This document shows positions 8,282-8,914 of a DNA stretch of 8,914 bases, one piece after another. Below the pieces are notes generated by a model. That model made no database searches. It worked only from the letters and a program-made list of their open reading frames with translations, and was not told the DNA's origin. The position numbers were made by a program, and so were the translations under genes. The stretch spans positions 1 through 8,914 of the forward strand of contig LGET01000054.1 in the NCBI GenBank assembly GCA_001507935.1. Direction: 5' to 3'. This DNA comes from Thermococcales archaeon 44_46 (GTDB taxonomy: Archaea; Methanobacteriota_B; Thermococci; Thermococcales; Thermococcaceae). Positions within the stretch are counted from its first letter, which is position 1. Every line of letters starts with the position of its first letter.

Positions 8282-8914
8282 TCAACCCATACTTTCTTCG
8301 AGGACACCAACTGCGTCTCTCACATAGAAGTACGCTTTTCTCAGGTTTATGAACACTTTTATGCTGTTTAAGTTCCGGAATATTGGGCCGTTTTCCTCTG
8401 CTTTTGCATAGTACTGTTCTGCAAGGGTCTTGTGAAACAGTGCAAGCTCTAAGGTCTCATTATCTAGTTCTCCAGCCTCAGGACTACTGTACAATAAGTT
8501 AAACCTTTCAGTAGCTTTTTGGTATTGTCTGTAGTAAAAGAAATTCCAGATAACGTAGTTAAAGGACTTCTGAACAGCTTCAGGCTTTTCTTCTTTCTTT
8601 TTTGAATATTCCAAGTTATCCACAATTAGTTCCTTAAGAAATGCTTTCCATTCTGGGCCTCCATATCTAACACTGTATTCGAATGTAAGCCCACTAACTA
8701 AAACCCGGCCACGTCCGAGGGAGTATATTATCGTGCTTGGTTTGGTGTAGTCTGGAGTAGTCCCATCTCCTTGAACAGTAACTATCTCTGCATCTGCCGG
8801 AACGTTAATTAAATAACCATGGCTTGCGGGGCGTGTTTATAGTAACCTTTATTAGGGTTTTTGCTGAATTCTTTCAGGTGGTTGTCGTGATCCCCAGATG
8901 GGATCACAGACTCA
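8282..8914 (-). pseudogene. Unrecognised gene, 3' part, with apparent one-base frameshift
   Basis: I do not recognise this family. From the right edge, one frame is coding-like for 34 codons (bases 8913-8812; begins ESVIPSGDHDNH, includes NKGYYKHAPQ) and then meets TAA at 8811-8809. A second frame, shifted by one base, is open from 8836 to the TGA at 8284-8282 and picks up as HGYLINVPADAEIVTVQ. The join lies near 8817-8827 and would be mended by one extra base, for example one more C giving GCC CAT in place of GCCAT on the minus strand. No start codon lies in the second frame before the GTG at 8623, which would give a 113-residue remnant (MDNLEYSKKKEE...). The restored protein would have a beta-rich part ending LGRGRVLVSGLTFEY, faintly like the end of a class I amidotransferase-type fold. 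A charged helical tail of about 110 residues rich in Tyr, Phe, Glu and Lys follows, resembling TPR-like helices. Could be a true pseudogene, a sequencing error or recoding. Confidence 0.6.

Noticed and set aside
8887..8907. Perfect 8-bp inverted repeat GTGATCCC-cagat-GGGATCAC at the right edge
   Set aside because: It falls inside the coding-like frame (IPSGDHD) and has no T-run after it, so it is not a credible terminator or operator from this evidence; it may be chance.

Overview
The window comes from a hyperthermophilic archaeon of the order Thermococcales. The strongest evidence is a family B DNA polymerase precursor that closely resembles the Thermococcus litoralis (Vent) enzyme as I recall it. 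Codons 1-1702 and both intein insertion points fall exactly where they do in that protein. TATA-like box A elements (TTTTTAAA type), very short leaders and tight gene packing fit the same assignment. The species cannot be fixed from sequence alone: the polymerase starts with GTG here, whereas I recall ATG in T. litoralis, and there are scattered substitutions.

Layout. Bases 1-1133 (+) hold the 3' half of a Hel308/Hjm replication-repair helicase, cut by the window edge. A short gap with its own box A leads to a UPF0200-family P-loop kinase-like protein (1175-1747, +). Its last 11 bases overlap tail to tail with the PolB precursor gene (1737-6845, -). The polymerase gene carries two in-frame inteins: a 538-residue element splitting polymerase motif B (3750-5363) and a 390-residue element splitting motif C (2433-3602). 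An 81-bp divergent promoter region (6846-6926) separates polB from an RsmB/NSUN-type RNA m5C methyltransferase with an N-terminal NusB-like domain (6927-8279, +). Two bases after its stop codon comes the end of an unrecognised minus-strand gene (8282-8914). That gene runs off the window and appears to carry a one-base frameshift near 8817-8827.

How it fits together. Hel308 and PolB are both replication or repair enzymes, and both end in PCNA-interacting-peptide-like tails (the polymerase tail is canonical, the helicase tail is degenerate). The polymerase cannot be active until both inteins have excised, because each interrupts a catalytic motif. The methyltransferase and the unknown gene have no evident functional link to replication. 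No tRNA, rRNA, CRISPR array or insertion sequence was seen, and no stretch over 300 bases lacks a gene. The noteworthy content is the double-intein polymerase, its crowded divergent promoter, and the broken gene at the right edge. I did not find a wholly new system.
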